From the NCBI GenBank assembly GCA_900314865.1, contig OMWW01000005.1, positions 48,805-112,804 of the forward strand: DNA of 64,000 bases, in the 5' to 3' direction. Below the pieces are notes generated by a model. It did no database searches. It saw nothing but the letters and a program-made list of their open reading frames with translations, and was not told where the DNA came from. Source of the DNA: an uncultured Erysipelotrichaceae bacterium. GTDB lineage: Bacteria; Bacillota_I; Bacilli_A; RFN20; CAG-826. Every line of letters begins with the position of its first letter. The first letter of the stretch is position 1. The position numbers were made by a program, and so were the translations under genes. Below, one piece after another: positions 1 through 9,229 of the stretch.

Positions 1-190
1 TTGTGATACCTTTCTCTAAATATTGAGTGTAGAGTCCTTGAACATCATCTCGATATTCATCTGGGGAGAATCCTGGTGGATATACTTCTTCAATTGGACC
101 CATGGTTCTTTTGAGAATTATTCCACCGGATGCGCCGGCTATTCCAGTAATACCAACGATCAGTAAGTAACTTAGAAGAGTTTTGTTCAT
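1..190 (-). CDS. Hypothetical membrane-anchored or exported protein (N-terminus only)
   Basis: Only the first 63 codons are present; the gene runs off the left edge. The ATG at 190 is preceded by a strong GGAGG ribosome binding site 7 bases upstream. Residues about 4-25 form one hydrophobic segment rich in Leu, Ile and Gly (signal peptide or N-terminal anchor). A polar, proline-containing segment follows. There is no lipobox cysteine. It is divergent from the XRE-type regulator at 376. The family is not recognisable from this fragment. Confidence 0.6.
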   Translation of the reverse strand, partial: MNKTLLSYLLIVGITGIAGASGGIILKRTMGPIEEVYPPGFSPDEYRDDVQGLYTQYLEKGIT

Positions 191-265
191 TCGCATCCTC
201 CGGGCAAAATTATATATACGTGTAAATACATATGCGCTCTAAACGTTTCGGAAGATTCCTGAGAG

Positions 266-304
266 TTGAGAATTTACTCTCATATTTTGAGAATTTGAGA
301 ATTT
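266..304. promoter_or_regulatory. Triple TTGAGAATTT repeat, candidate operator
   Basis: The decamer TTGAGAATTT occurs three times in the same orientation, at 266-275, 287-296 and 295-304, in the divergent intergenic region upstream of the XRE regulator. A fourth exact copy lies inside that gene at 521-530. The repeats are seen directly. Binding by the adjacent regulator is inferred from position only. Confidence 0.35.
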
Positions 305-375
305 CATGGGGTTTCTTTCGCGTAAAAAATTCTATTTTCACTTGAAATATATTTTTAAAGATTTATATTATTTAT

Positions 376-981
376 ATGGAAAATTTAGGAAAAACTATCG
401 GAAATAACCTCATTCACCTACGAAAAAAGGCTGGTTTAACCCAGTTAGAATTCGGTGAAAAATTCTCTTATTCAGATAAAACTGTATCTAAATGGGAACA
501 GGGAGATATCATCCCAAGCGTTGAGAATTTAAAGTCAATCGCAGACTATTATGGAGTGTCTGTCGACTTCATTTTAAACGAGCACAGAAACGAAGAAGAC
601 TTCAAAAAAATTGTTAAAGGAACACCAAATTATAGAAACAAAATTGTTATTATTTTGATGTTCATTATGGTGATTTTTTCTATCGCTACTGTTGTTTATG
701 TAGCATCAATCTTTGACTTTAAAACCGCTAATCCAAACGAAAACAGATATTGGTCTGCATATTTCTGGGCTATTCCAGCTTCATTCCTTCTTTTAACTTT
801 ATATACGATGAGAATCTTCAAATCAAAAAAATGGACCATTATTTACCTTTCTTTAGCGGTATGGACCATTCTTTTAGCAGCGTATGTTACCTTCTTATAT
901 AAAGGTAATTATTGGTTCTTATTCTTTATTGGATTACCAGTACAGATAATATTTATATTAATGTTCTACTTAAAGCAGTAA
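376..981 (+). CDS. XRE-family HTH regulator fused to a four-helix membrane domain
   Basis: A 201-residue DNA-binding membrane protein. Residues 8-65 form a Cro/C1-type helix-turn-helix, with the TQLEFGEKF and TVSKWEQGD segments typical of XRE proteins. Residues after about 88 form four predicted transmembrane helices (about 90-112, 128-147, 152-174, 179-199). Regulators of this layout are common in Firmicutes and are thought to sense envelope or small-molecule signals, but the ligand cannot be read here. The start at 376 has no clear Shine-Dalgarno. A triple TTGAGAATTT repeat lies 70-110 bases upstream, suggesting autoregulation. It converges directly on the M6 protease gene: the two stop codons abut at 981/982. 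Confidence 0.8.
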   Translation: MENLGKTIGNNLIHLRKKAGLTQLEFGEKFSYSDKTVSKWEQGDIIPSVENLKSIADYYGVSVDFILNEHRNEEDFKKIVKGTPNYRNKIVIILMFIMVIFSIATVVYVASIFDFKTANPNENRYWSAYFWAIPASFLLLTLYTMRIFKSKKWTIIYLSLAVWTILLAAYVTFLYKGNYWFLFFIGLPVQIIFILMFYLKQ

Positions 982-2550
982 CTATTTAACTGTTACTGTG
1001 ATTGTCATTTCACCATTAGGAGAAATATTATTGATGGCCACTTCCCAATTAAAGGTTTGGCCATTATTTAATTTATGGCTTGAACCATTAACAAATTGTT
1101 TATAATAGTCACTCATTTTAAATACATCACCAGAGGTGAATAAATCACTATTGCTAATTGTTTTATTGCTCTTATATGTCTCAATTTTGCTCTTTCTAAT
1201 TAACTGCAAAGTATTGTAATAATATGATCCTGCAACATTAGTGGCTTTATCACCAGATGTTGAATTGCTTGTTGCAGGAACAATATTCCCACTATCAGGG
1301 TTATTTGTTATATTTCCGTATTTTGGATTGCCTCTTTCATCTAAAGCAAAGACAGAGAACATTCTCGCATCAACATGCCAAATACGTGCACCATGATAAT
1401 TTGGGCCTTTATTGTTATCCGCATAAGAATATAAGACATCATGCTCATTTAAACCAATAGGGGCGTAATATTCTATAAGAATATATTCATCAAATGGAGA
1501 TGAATAATAAGTAGGAGAAAGTAAAACACATTCTCCACCTTGAGCCAAATTCTTAAAGGTTAAAGTGCATGATTCTTTAACAACGTATGGAGTAACCCAA
1601 CCTAAAGCAATTTTTGAGAAAGCATCATGATCTCCTATATTACCGTCTTGCATGGAAAAGAAGCCTGCTGGTTGAGTTTGATATGAGTAGTCATAATAAT
1701 CCACTAACCCTAAAATATGTCCCATTTCATGGATAAATGTATGCGCATCAATAAGTAGATTCTTAGTGTCTCCATGTCCATATTCAGTTTTTCCGGTTTT
1801 CGCTAAAGCGGTTTCACCACTTGAATACAAAAAATCATAACTCGCCCAGAAGAATGCGTTAGGGCCAGGATTATTGACATTTCTTAAGCTTCCGTTTTGT
1901 AACCAATAAGCATATGCCCATAAGTTTGAAGCTTCCTTGATTAAGAGTTGTTCACAATCAGGACAGCCATAGATAAGCATCACACCATCTAAATAGCCAT
2001 CTCCATCTTGGTCAAAATCTTTTAGATTTTCTAGATTGTTAGATGTTTTATACCATTCGACAGCTTTTTTAACTAAATAGTTGGTTTCATTTCCACCATA
2101 AACTTCATCATAATAATCAGTAGAAGGTTTATTGCATTCATACCATTCAGAAACTTCACCAATGATATTAAGCTTGTTGTATGAGTCCTTTTTGTAATAA
2201 GTAGAGACACTTTCCCATCCAGTTTGTTCTTCATTACCAAAATAAGATAGACGAATATCTTCTCTAATAATTTCTTTATTTGCAGGATCTATATAATCTG
2301 AAGAGTCAGTAAACCAAATAGGAATAACTAAAAGTTTGCTGTTACCTTTATTAGGTGAATAATTCACTTCATATAAATTACTTTCACCGACATCTTTATA
2401 AGTAAAGATAGAAGCGGCTTTATCCACTCCTTGATCGGTAGGAATATATATGACTGTAGTTCTTGATGGCTTACTAGGAGTGCTATTCGAGCCGCAAGAA
2501 ATACAAAGTATTGTTAATAAAGATAAACTAAGAACAAACTTCCTTTGCAT
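982..2550 (-). CDS. M6-type (immune inhibitor A-like) zinc metalloprotease lipoprotein
   Basis: A 522-residue secreted protease. The N-terminus is a lipoprotein signal ending in Ile-Ser-Cys (Cys19), so the protein should be anchored on the outer face of the membrane. The zinc site is HEMGHILGLVD: His274, Glu275, His278 and Asp284 match the HExxHxxGxxD pattern of M6/metzincin peptidases. A DxDGDG calcium-type loop near residue 180 is also typical of M6 enzymes. It lies 11 bases downstream of the 861-residue lipoprotein gene, so the two are probably co-transcribed. The substrate is unknown; M6 family members degrade host or environmental proteins. Family assignment is fairly secure, the biological role is inferred. 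Confidence 0.82.
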   Translation of the reverse strand: MQRKFVLSLSLLTILCISCGSNSTPSKPSRTTVIYIPTDQGVDKAASIFTYKDVGESNLYEVNYSPNKGNSKLLVIPIWFTDSSDYIDPANKEIIREDIRLSYFGNEEQTGWESVSTYYKKDSYNKLNIIGEVSEWYECNKPSTDYYDEVYGGNETNYLVKKAVEWYKTSNNLENLKDFDQDGDGYLDGVMLIYGCPDCEQLLIKEASNLWAYAYWLQNGSLRNVNNPGPNAFFWASYDFLYSSGETALAKTGKTEYGHGDTKNLLIDAHTFIHEMGHILGLVDYYDYSYQTQPAGFFSMQDGNIGDHDAFSKIALGWVTPYVVKESCTLTFKNLAQGGECVLLSPTYYSSPFDEYILIEYYAPIGLNEHDVLYSYADNNKGPNYHGARIWHVDARMFSVFALDERGNPKYGNITNNPDSGNIVPATSNSTSGDKATNVAGSYYYNTLQLIRKSKIETYKSNKTISNSDLFTSGDVFKMSDYYKQFVNGSSHKLNNGQTFNWEVAINNISPNGEMTITVTVK

Positions 2551-2561
2551 AAATGTTGTAA

Positions 2562-5147
2562 TTATCTATAGACTTCAGCGTTCAATAAAGTGATGCCATT
2601 AAAGAGACATTCGCCATCAAAGTTGAAATCAATACTGATTCTAAAGGTGTATAGTCCACTTGCATTGGCGGTGATATTTTCGTTCTCACTATTGCGGAAA
2701 TATCCTTTTTCGTCACCTCTTAAGGATTTATAACCCCAGTTTCCTTCGTTCCAATCAAAATTCTTGACTACTTTAAATCCTTGACCCTCTTCAATATACA
2801 AAGTGAGATCAGAAACAATAGCAGTATCTAATGTATCATATGTTTCAAACGTACGAGGCATTCCAGGTTCTAAACTCCAATTACACCAATCACCAGTTAC
2901 CATATAGTTGACGTTAAAGTTGCCCGAATGATAATTAAACGCTTTGATAGAGTTGTTAGCATATGAGAAATATAAGAGATGAGTAAATCCTGGCATGCCT
3001 GGATCATAGGAGTAATAATAGATATCTTGGTTTTCTCTATAGACACTATTATCTCTTGAGCCATATATTTCAATACTCGAGAAAATAGATCTCATCGTAT
3101 CTGCATCAATTTCATAAGGAATGATTTCGAGTCCATCAACTTGACAATAATATTTGACATCAGGATTACTAGGTAAGATGCAGCTACCATCGGTTAATTG
3201 ATTAATCGCAACGCCTAATTCCACTAAATCAGGAATTACTGGATCATCTCCGCCTGGTTCATCACCTGGTTTAAAGGAGAATCGGAATTCTGCATGAGGT
3301 TCATAACTACTGACGTCAAAATTGAAATAACACTTGAATGTCCCTTTAAGTTCTTCGTTATATAGATACATATATTCACTAGATTCATCAGTGCCAGTTT
3401 CAAAGCCTAAAGTACTGAGTTTTCCTTTATAGTTATAGATAAGTCCTTGATAGTCTTTTGTATACGCCACAACAGAAGAGATACTCTCATTATTAATATC
3501 TAAAACTTGCATTTGTCCAGCGGAATAGCCATTCCATCCATAATCGGTTGAATATTTTTCATCTAAATCATCAGCATATGGGAAATATTCACCCCAACCA
3601 GCAGCATCAAACTTAATCTTTGGGAAATTATAGAAACCCTTCATTCCTTGATTAATGCCATTGCTAATGCCTAATTCAAGGTCAAAATCAGTGTTTTCCT
3701 TATAAACAAACTTAATATTTATTTGATAATCTGAAACGCCATCGAAGAGGTCTTTGACTGCGTCATCTTCAGATATTTCATAATATACAGGCGATGATGT
3801 TCCACCATATTCAAGTACTAAGTACATATTGAATAATGATAAATCATTAGTGGTTTGAATTGTGCGACCTTGGTCATCCAAGAATCTAAATACTGGATAT
3901 AAGCCTTCTCCCCAAGCGTTTGGTTCATTAAACAATGTATGAATATTGGTATCCATAATAACAGTGTTTGGGAAGTTTGGTACGAATTCATCATTTGTAG
4001 TCCAAGTAATAAGAGCAAGTTCACCAACATCCTCGCCGTGATGTCCACCATGATCGTCTTCTGAAACAACTAAGTCATAAATGATGTCTTTGCCGTAAAT
4101 ACGACCAAATTCACCATAGATGTCTTTGATCTTAGAATTGACTGTACCTTGTTTACTGAAGAATGCTTCAGGGTTAATATCAGTATGATTGAGTTCTAAA
4201 CCAGTAAATAAAGATTCACCAAAAGCAAGTTTCTTTTGGTCTTTAATATTGTTATTCTTGTAGAAAGTTCCATCTTTATACCATGCGAAGCACTCAACAG
4301 TATATGAAAAATCATCTTCACTTGTGTATGAAGCAAAGGTTGGATGCACTTCGTTTCTATTAAGCCTTTGACTTGAAGATAAACAGAATTTTCTCCATTC
4401 TTTGATATTGCTATCTTTAACTTCCACATAGTCGTATTCGTAGACGAACATATTACGGAATGGAAGTTCTACTTCGTCATTATCTGTAATCATCTTCATT
4501 GTGTAATTTGGAGATGCTTTTTCCATGTCGTAATCAAGTTCCATGGAGACATACCACTGAGTGGTATAACTCTCTATTCCTTTAGCTAAGTTGATGTCAA
4601 AGGAGACATCAGCGGTGATTAAATCACTTTCATCAATATCAACATCAATGGCTAATCCAAAAGTATAAGCGTACTTATTTGCTTCTTTCTTATCCTTGTC
4701 TTCTAAGCCAGTTTCAAAATCGACGTAAATATCACCTCTAATGGTGTCATAGTATTTAGTTCCAAATGAATACGATTCACCAACAACTTCAAGAACTTTC
4801 TTTAAGTATTGGAATTGAATCATTGGAGGTTGGTCATATTCGAGCTCATCAAGCGATGATCCGCGAGTGTCATCAGAAGTAAATAAAGAGAATAAGTCAG
4901 ATAACGCTCCTTCTTCTTTTTGACTTGTACTTAAACTATATTTTGGAGCAAGAGATTTATTGGAAACATTCCTAAAGCTCCTTTCAACTCCATTAAAAGC
5001 GGTTTTGACTTTGCTGTAGCTATCTGTAGGAACAACGTATGGTTCAGGTGTATTTCCACCATCTCCACCGCTACTTCCTCCACATGATATTAATGATGAA
5101 GATAGCCCTAAAAGTGCTGTTAAAAGCAAGACTTTTTTTGTTTTCAT
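2562..5147 (-). CDS. Large surface lipoprotein of unknown function
   Basis: An 861-residue protein starting at an ATG preceded by GAGGTAA. The signal peptide ends in a Leu-Ile-Ser-Cys lipobox at about residue 22, followed by a Gly/Ser-rich tether. The mature protein is acidic, rich in Tyr, Asp and Phe, with no repeats or catalytic motif I recognise. The last ~80 residues have an alternating hydrophobic pattern (ASGLYTFRISIDF) like the short beta-sandwich, carbohydrate-binding-like domains at the ends of SusE/SusF-type proteins, but this similarity is weak. It is the first gene of a probable operon with the M6 protease, which suggests a joint role in polymer capture or degradation. Confidence 0.65.
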   Translation of the reverse strand: MKTKKVLLLTALLGLSSSLISCGGSSGGDGGNTPEPYVVPTDSYSKVKTAFNGVERSFRNVSNKSLAPKYSLSTSQKEEGALSDLFSLFTSDDTRGSSLDELEYDQPPMIQFQYLKKVLEVVGESYSFGTKYYDTIRGDIYVDFETGLEDKDKKEANKYAYTFGLAIDVDIDESDLITADVSFDINLAKGIESYTTQWYVSMELDYDMEKASPNYTMKMITDNDEVELPFRNMFVYEYDYVEVKDSNIKEWRKFCLSSSQRLNRNEVHPTFASYTSEDDFSYTVECFAWYKDGTFYKNNNIKDQKKLAFGESLFTGLELNHTDINPEAFFSKQGTVNSKIKDIYGEFGRIYGKDIIYDLVVSEDDHGGHHGEDVGELALITWTTNDEFVPNFPNTVIMDTNIHTLFNEPNAWGEGLYPVFRFLDDQGRTIQTTNDLSLFNMYLVLEYGGTSSPVYYEISEDDAVKDLFDGVSDYQINIKFVYKENTDFDLELGISNGINQGMKGFYNFPKIKFDAAGWGEYFPYADDLDEKYSTDYGWNGYSAGQMQVLDINNESISSVVAYTKDYQGLIYNYKGKLSTLGFETGTDESSEYMYLYNEELKGTFKCYFNFDVSSYEPHAEFRFSFKPGDEPGGDDPVIPDLVELGVAINQLTDGSCILPSNPDVKYYCQVDGLEIIPYEIDADTMRSIFSSIEIYGSRDNSVYRENQDIYYYSYDPGMPGFTHLLYFSYANNSIKAFNYHSGNFNVNYMVTGDWCNWSLEPGMPRTFETYDTLDTAIVSDLTLYIEEGQGFKVVKNFDWNEGNWGYKSLRGDEKGYFRNSENENITANASGLYTFRISIDFNFDGECLFNGITLLNAEVYR

Positions 5148-5186
5148 AATGATTACCTCACGTCTTTATTATGTATTATGTGCGCG

Positions 5187-6122
5187 CTAATTGGAAGAGT
5201 TATATTCTTCAATTGGATTAGGAATGTTGTATTTTTCTAATAATTTCTTTTGTTTATCAAAATATTTGTTAAACAACTTAAAGTATCCTTTGACACCATG
5301 CTTGATGTATTCAGGATCAACGTTTTTGTCTTTTTTGAGTTGTTCATATTTGAATGGTCCATTAACCTTCCATGGGTTCATGAAGCCATATCTAAATGCA
5401 TCGGTAGGACAAAACAATGCACATCTCATGCACATCGCACATTTAGTAGCTTTAATACGGATGTTACCTTTTTTATTGATGAACAACGCTCCAACTGGAC
5501 ATTCATTGATACATTTATGACAGTTAACACATTTTTTCTTATTAACCTTCACGAATGGTGAATTAAAGAAAGGGGCAATCCATTCAATTCTAAGAATGAA
5601 GGACCACACAACATGCCAAGGTGCATACCAAATCTTTTCGGCGTTACCTTCAAGAAGCTCTAAAACATACACTTTGGTTAAAGCGTCTAAATATAGATAC
5701 ATTTGTTTAGCAATCGAATCACGATATCTAAACATGATGTTATATGGCATTAAGAAATGCTTTTCACCGACGAGTTCAAAACGACGATGTTTAAGTTTTA
5801 AATATGAATGGTAACTACTCGCATTATTAGGTGCGAATGGTTCTCCAGACACTTTAAAGAAGAAATATTTCTTCTTAGTGCCTTTAGGCATCTTTGGTAA
5901 ATGCTTAACAAATTTGCAAAATGCGGCAGGTGCGTTAAACGCGTGAATTGGGTAACCAAAACCAATCAAATCATAATCCTTCAAATCATAATTAAAAGGG
6001 ATATCGTGTTTGATTTTATAATGGTCACATTCATGACCTAATTCTTCAAAATGTTTTTTTAGATAGTCACCACAAAGAGTGGTATGACCACTGCCAGAAA
6101 AAGAAATCAATAAGACTCTCAT
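5187..6122 (-). CDS. EFR1-type flavodoxin/ferredoxin fusion protein
   Basis: A 311-residue cytoplasmic electron carrier or oxidoreductase. The N-terminal half is flavodoxin-like, with a phosphate-binding loop SGSGHTTL at residues 9-16. The C-terminal half has two 4Fe-4S motifs: CxxCxxCxxxCP starting at Cys198 and a second starting at Cys228. This order (flavodoxin then bacterial ferredoxin) is that of the EFR1 family of anaerobes. It overlaps the upstream epimerase gene by four bases (ATGA), showing translational coupling. The redox partner is unknown. C-terminal residues 250-311 are charged with no motif. Confidence 0.8.
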   Translation of the reverse strand: MRVLLISFSGSGHTTLCGDYLKKHFEELGHECDHYKIKHDIPFNYDLKDYDLIGFGYPIHAFNAPAAFCKFVKHLPKMPKGTKKKYFFFKVSGEPFAPNNASSYHSYLKLKHRRFELVGEKHFLMPYNIMFRYRDSIAKQMYLYLDALTKVYVLELLEGNAEKIWYAPWHVVWSFILRIEWIAPFFNSPFVKVNKKKCVNCHKCINECPVGALFINKKGNIRIKATKCAMCMRCALFCPTDAFRYGFMNPWKVNGPFKYEQLKKDKNVDPEYIKHGVKGYFKLFNKYFDKQKKLLEKYNIPNPIEEYNSSN

Positions 6123-7180
6123 TTGATTTCGTCTTCTCCACCTCTCATGCCGATAAGTTTTGCAGTACCATCACAGCACGCAGTAGAAACTTTAATAGAG
6201 TCAAAGATTGCGGCTTTAATGTCGTCTTCTTGAACGCCTAAAGCCTTCGCATATTTATTATCAATAAATAAATTGATGTTCATGATATATGGTAAGTAAT
6301 TGACATCAATACCACTTTCAATACCTTTTTCTTTGTATTCTTTAACAATCTTTCCAGTGCCCATTCTCATCATCCAGCCTGGAACACCGATGATTTTACG
6401 ATTTGGACCCATGCCTCTAGCGTCATAGACAATCTTGAGGAATTGTTTCCAAGTTAAGTTATACATAGAAATTGGCCAAGCATTGAATCCTTTGAATTCA
6501 TTACCAAGTTTTTCAGCAGCACCCGCAAGGGCTTCACCGACTTGTCTAACAGTTAACATAGCAGTGCCGCCTTTTGGATACATAGTAAACTTAAGCTTAT
6601 CCATGCCTTTAAGTTGGTCGATTAAAATTGTCCAAACTGGTTGTCTACCTGGTTGAGTACCAAAGATATATGGTAATTCTAGAACAGCAGCAGAGAATTT
6701 ATCGTCACACGCTGCTTCAATAACTTTTTCTTGTTCCACTCTGGCTCTGATATATGGGTTGCGTTCTAATAAACCTTTATGCATCTTATAGCCCCATAAA
6801 TCAGGTTTGTTGAGCATTGAGAAGTATGATCCACAAACAACAGCCTTGGTAATACCAGCCTTCTTAGATAAGGCCAATAATCTTTCAACAGACTTGATGT
6901 TAAATTTTTCATACCATCTATATACAGGATGTGGGCATTCCACTCTTTCATCAATACCTGATGCAAAGATGAAGCAGTCACAGCCTTTCATGTATTCGAG
7001 TACTTGTTCGTCACTTATTTTGTTGATGTCGCAGAAATGTAATTCCATTTTTTTAGGAATTGGGGCTCCTTCTGGGTTTGGTGCTAATGCAACCGCTCTA
7101 ACAAAGTGACCTCTGTCGATTAAGATTTCAGCGGCTTTGCAACCTAAAAGTCCATTACCACCAACTAAAAATACTTTCAT
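6119..7180 (-). CDS. NAD-dependent epimerase/dehydratase family protein
   Basis: A short-chain dehydrogenase/epimerase-like protein of 353 residues. The Rossmann dinucleotide loop GGNGLLG lies within the first 15 residues. A YxxxK-like stretch in the middle (GYKMHKG) could be catalytic, but its spacing is not certain. I chose ATG at 7180, not the TTG two codons upstream, because GGGAG sits 9 bases before the ATG. It is coupled to the downstream flavodoxin/ferredoxin gene through a four-base overlap, so the pair may act in one redox or sugar-nucleotide reaction. The substrate cannot be inferred. Confidence 0.75.
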   Translation of the reverse strand: MKVFLVGGNGLLGCKAAEILIDRGHFVRAVALAPNPEGAPIPKKMELHFCDINKISDEQVLEYMKGCDCFIFASGIDERVECPHPVYRWYEKFNIKSVERLLALSKKAGITKAVVCGSYFSMLNKPDLWGYKMHKGLLERNPYIRARVEQEKVIEAACDDKFSAAVLELPYIFGTQPGRQPVWTILIDQLKGMDKLKFTMYPKGGTAMLTVRQVGEALAGAAEKLGNEFKGFNAWPISMYNLTWKQFLKIVYDARGMGPNRKIIGVPGWMMRMGTGKIVKEYKEKGIESGIDVNYLPYIMNINLFIDNKYAKALGVQEDDIKAAIFDSIKVSTACCDGTAKLIGMRGGEDEIK

Positions 7181-7239
7181 AATCAATTTCTCCCAAATTT
7201 ATATAATGTAATTATATTGAATTTATGGATTATTACAAA

Positions 7240-7273
7240 ACAAAAAAAGAAAAGCCTCCTTTTAGAAGAGGCC
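7240..7273 (-). terminator. Rho-independent terminator of the lipase-like lipoprotein gene
   Basis: On the minus strand, GCCTCTT/AAGGAGGC forms a 7-bp stem (with one G-U pair) around a short loop, followed by a T-rich tract. It begins about 5 bases after the stop of the gene ending at 7278. Confidence 0.75.
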
Positions 7274-7277
7274 TAAA

Positions 7278-8849
7278 TTATTGAATATTCTTATGGGCAT
7301 GAGTGAGTAAAGAGTACACACTTTCAGGATAATGGACATTGATAAGTCGCATAAGCCCTGGGCGATTTGATTCCACCATAAATGTAGATATAACTGTACC
7401 AAACAAATAGATAATCGCTTTGAGCATAACCGCACAGTGGCCTACCAAAGTATCATAATCATATGTAATTTCATCCTTATCAAGATAGGTTTTGATGAAG
7501 TCCGCAAATTTCGCTCCAGTAGAATCACCCAGTATAGAAAATACAACCGAATAATCCTTTGTTAAATCAGTTAAAATAGAGGATCTCGTAGAAGCACTTA
7601 AAGCAAAGATATTTCCTAACATATAAGCAAAGCTATCTTGATAGACGGTTGCATATTGTTCTCTGGTTTTAACGGCCCATTGTTCCTCACTTGGTTCAGC
7701 GTTATAAACAGAATCAAGAAGCGTTTCTAAAACTTGAACATCATCTTTACATTCAACATTATTGATAGTCATTTCCACAAAATCAGAAAAAGAAATGTCG
7801 GGATCAAATTCCTTAATGATGTTGGCTTCATCTTTGTTATAAATATCGTAATCAATACCACATCTAGCTAAACCATATTGGTCTGGCAAGACGCGTGCTA
7901 CTAAATCTGAAGAATTTATGATGTTATGAACATTAGGATATTTAATTGCGTGTTCAACACTGACACATGATGGAGCTTCGAATGTATAAGCAAATAAATC
8001 ATCTTCTAAATCAGAGTTATTTTCTCTAAGTAATAAGCTTGCTAAGACATTAGAAATAGCTCCGGCTCTAGAATAACCGGCAATCCAATATTTAACTTCC
8101 TTGTTGCCTTTATGGTTAGCAACATAAGTTTTTAATTCGTTATGAATATCATTTGCTCTTGCTAAAAAGCCTTCATGATCACCAGATGCACCAACGGTGA
8201 AGTTATTTACCCATTCTAGTCCGTAGACTAATCCACGAGGGGAAATAACAAATAATTCAAAGTCATCAATTTGTTTATGAGCAAAGGTGTAGGCTACTGA
8301 ATCAGCTGTTGGTGCTTCTTCATAGCCATGATATATAGCGTCTACAAATCCAGTTTGGGAAAAGAAGTCATTCATATCATCCACATAAGATGAAACAAAG
8401 GCAAGTCCTGAAGAGAGAAGTGATAAATCTTTATGATAGTTTTTTGCAGATAACTTAAATAATTCATCACTATAAGGTAGTTCAAATGTATAACCTTCGG
8501 TTTTATCTGGATTTAAACTAGCCGCTACTTTATATGAAACGGTCTTTTCTGGAACTAATTTTTCAGTTTCACTATCAACATATGAATAATCGCAAACTGA
8601 GCAGGTGTGAGTTGTGTATCCACCATTAGAAAAAGTCGGATCAGTCACCACATCAGTAAAAGTATGTGGAGCTTCATCAGATTTTAAATTCTCATAGCCG
8701 CTATCTGTGCATGCATGCCAGTGTGTATTTTCATCATGAGTCCAAGTCTCTTCATAATGATGAGTAGGTTCTGATGGTGTATCGTTATTTCCACATCCAG
8801 GAAATAATAGAGCACTAATAATAAATAATAAACAAAGTCTTTTTTTCAT
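7278..8849 (-). CDS. Lipase-like alpha/beta-hydrolase lipoprotein
   Basis: A 523-residue secreted protein. The signal peptide ends in Phe-Pro-Gly-Cys at Cys19 (lipidation likely). Residues about 30-95 form a Trp/His/Cys-rich module (repeated HW-H-C and HTCSVC) found on surface proteins of Clostridia. The catalytic part resembles Mbeg1/DUF2974 class-3-lipase-like hydrolases: the nucleophile elbow is GYSRAG with Ser260, followed by an Ala-rich helix. His and Asp partners cannot be fixed by eye. The gene is monocistronic, with a TATAAT-like -10 element about 25-30 bases before the start and a terminator after the stop. The substrate (lipid or ester) is inferred from the fold only. Confidence 0.7.
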   Translation of the reverse strand: MKKRLCLLFIISALLFPGCGNNDTPSEPTHHYEETWTHDENTHWHACTDSGYENLKSDEAPHTFTDVVTDPTFSNGGYTTHTCSVCDYSYVDSETEKLVPEKTVSYKVAASLNPDKTEGYTFELPYSDELFKLSAKNYHKDLSLLSSGLAFVSSYVDDMNDFFSQTGFVDAIYHGYEEAPTADSVAYTFAHKQIDDFELFVISPRGLVYGLEWVNNFTVGASGDHEGFLARANDIHNELKTYVANHKGNKEVKYWIAGYSRAGAISNVLASLLLRENNSDLEDDLFAYTFEAPSCVSVEHAIKYPNVHNIINSSDLVARVLPDQYGLARCGIDYDIYNKDEANIIKEFDPDISFSDFVEMTINNVECKDDVQVLETLLDSVYNAEPSEEQWAVKTREQYATVYQDSFAYMLGNIFALSASTRSSILTDLTKDYSVVFSILGDSTGAKFADFIKTYLDKDEITYDYDTLVGHCAVMLKAIIYLFGTVISTFMVESNRPGLMRLINVHYPESVYSLLTHAHKNIQ

Positions 8850-8907
8850 AATATTATGCCACCTATAATAAAATTATACTGAACAAAATATATTATAAAT
8901 AGAAAAA

Positions 8908-8934
8908 AACAAAAAAACGAGATTTGAATCTCGC
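8908..8934 (-). terminator. Terminator of the tRNA-Asp/tRNA-Phe transcript
   Basis: On the minus strand CGAGAT-TCAA-ATCTCG forms a perfect 6-bp stem followed by a run of T residues, 12 bases beyond the CCA end of tRNA-Phe. Confidence 0.8.
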
Positions 8935-8945
8935 AATTTTTATTG

Positions 8946-9021
<76 letters not shown>

Positions 9022-9043
9022 ATGCCCTCTTATAAAAAAAGGG

Positions 9044-9119
9044 TGGCGGACCAGACGGGAATCGAACCCGCGATCTTCTCCGTGACAGGGAGACATGTTA
9101 ACCGCTACACCACTGGTCC
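9044..9119 (-). tRNA. tRNA-Asp (GTC)
   Basis: A 76-nt cloverleaf. The acceptor GGACCAG pairs with CTGGTCC, the discriminator is G, and CCA is encoded. The anticodon loop is CTGTCAC with anticodon GTC. The T-loop is GGTTCGATTCC. First gene of a two-tRNA unit. Confidence 0.95.
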
Positions 9120-9229
9120 TTTTTGCCTATATATTATTACAAAAAGTAGATAGGTAAATCAAGATATTTCTTCAAAAATATTAGAAATTTAAGATATCAA
9201 CACTAATATATAAATATATTAATGAAGTT

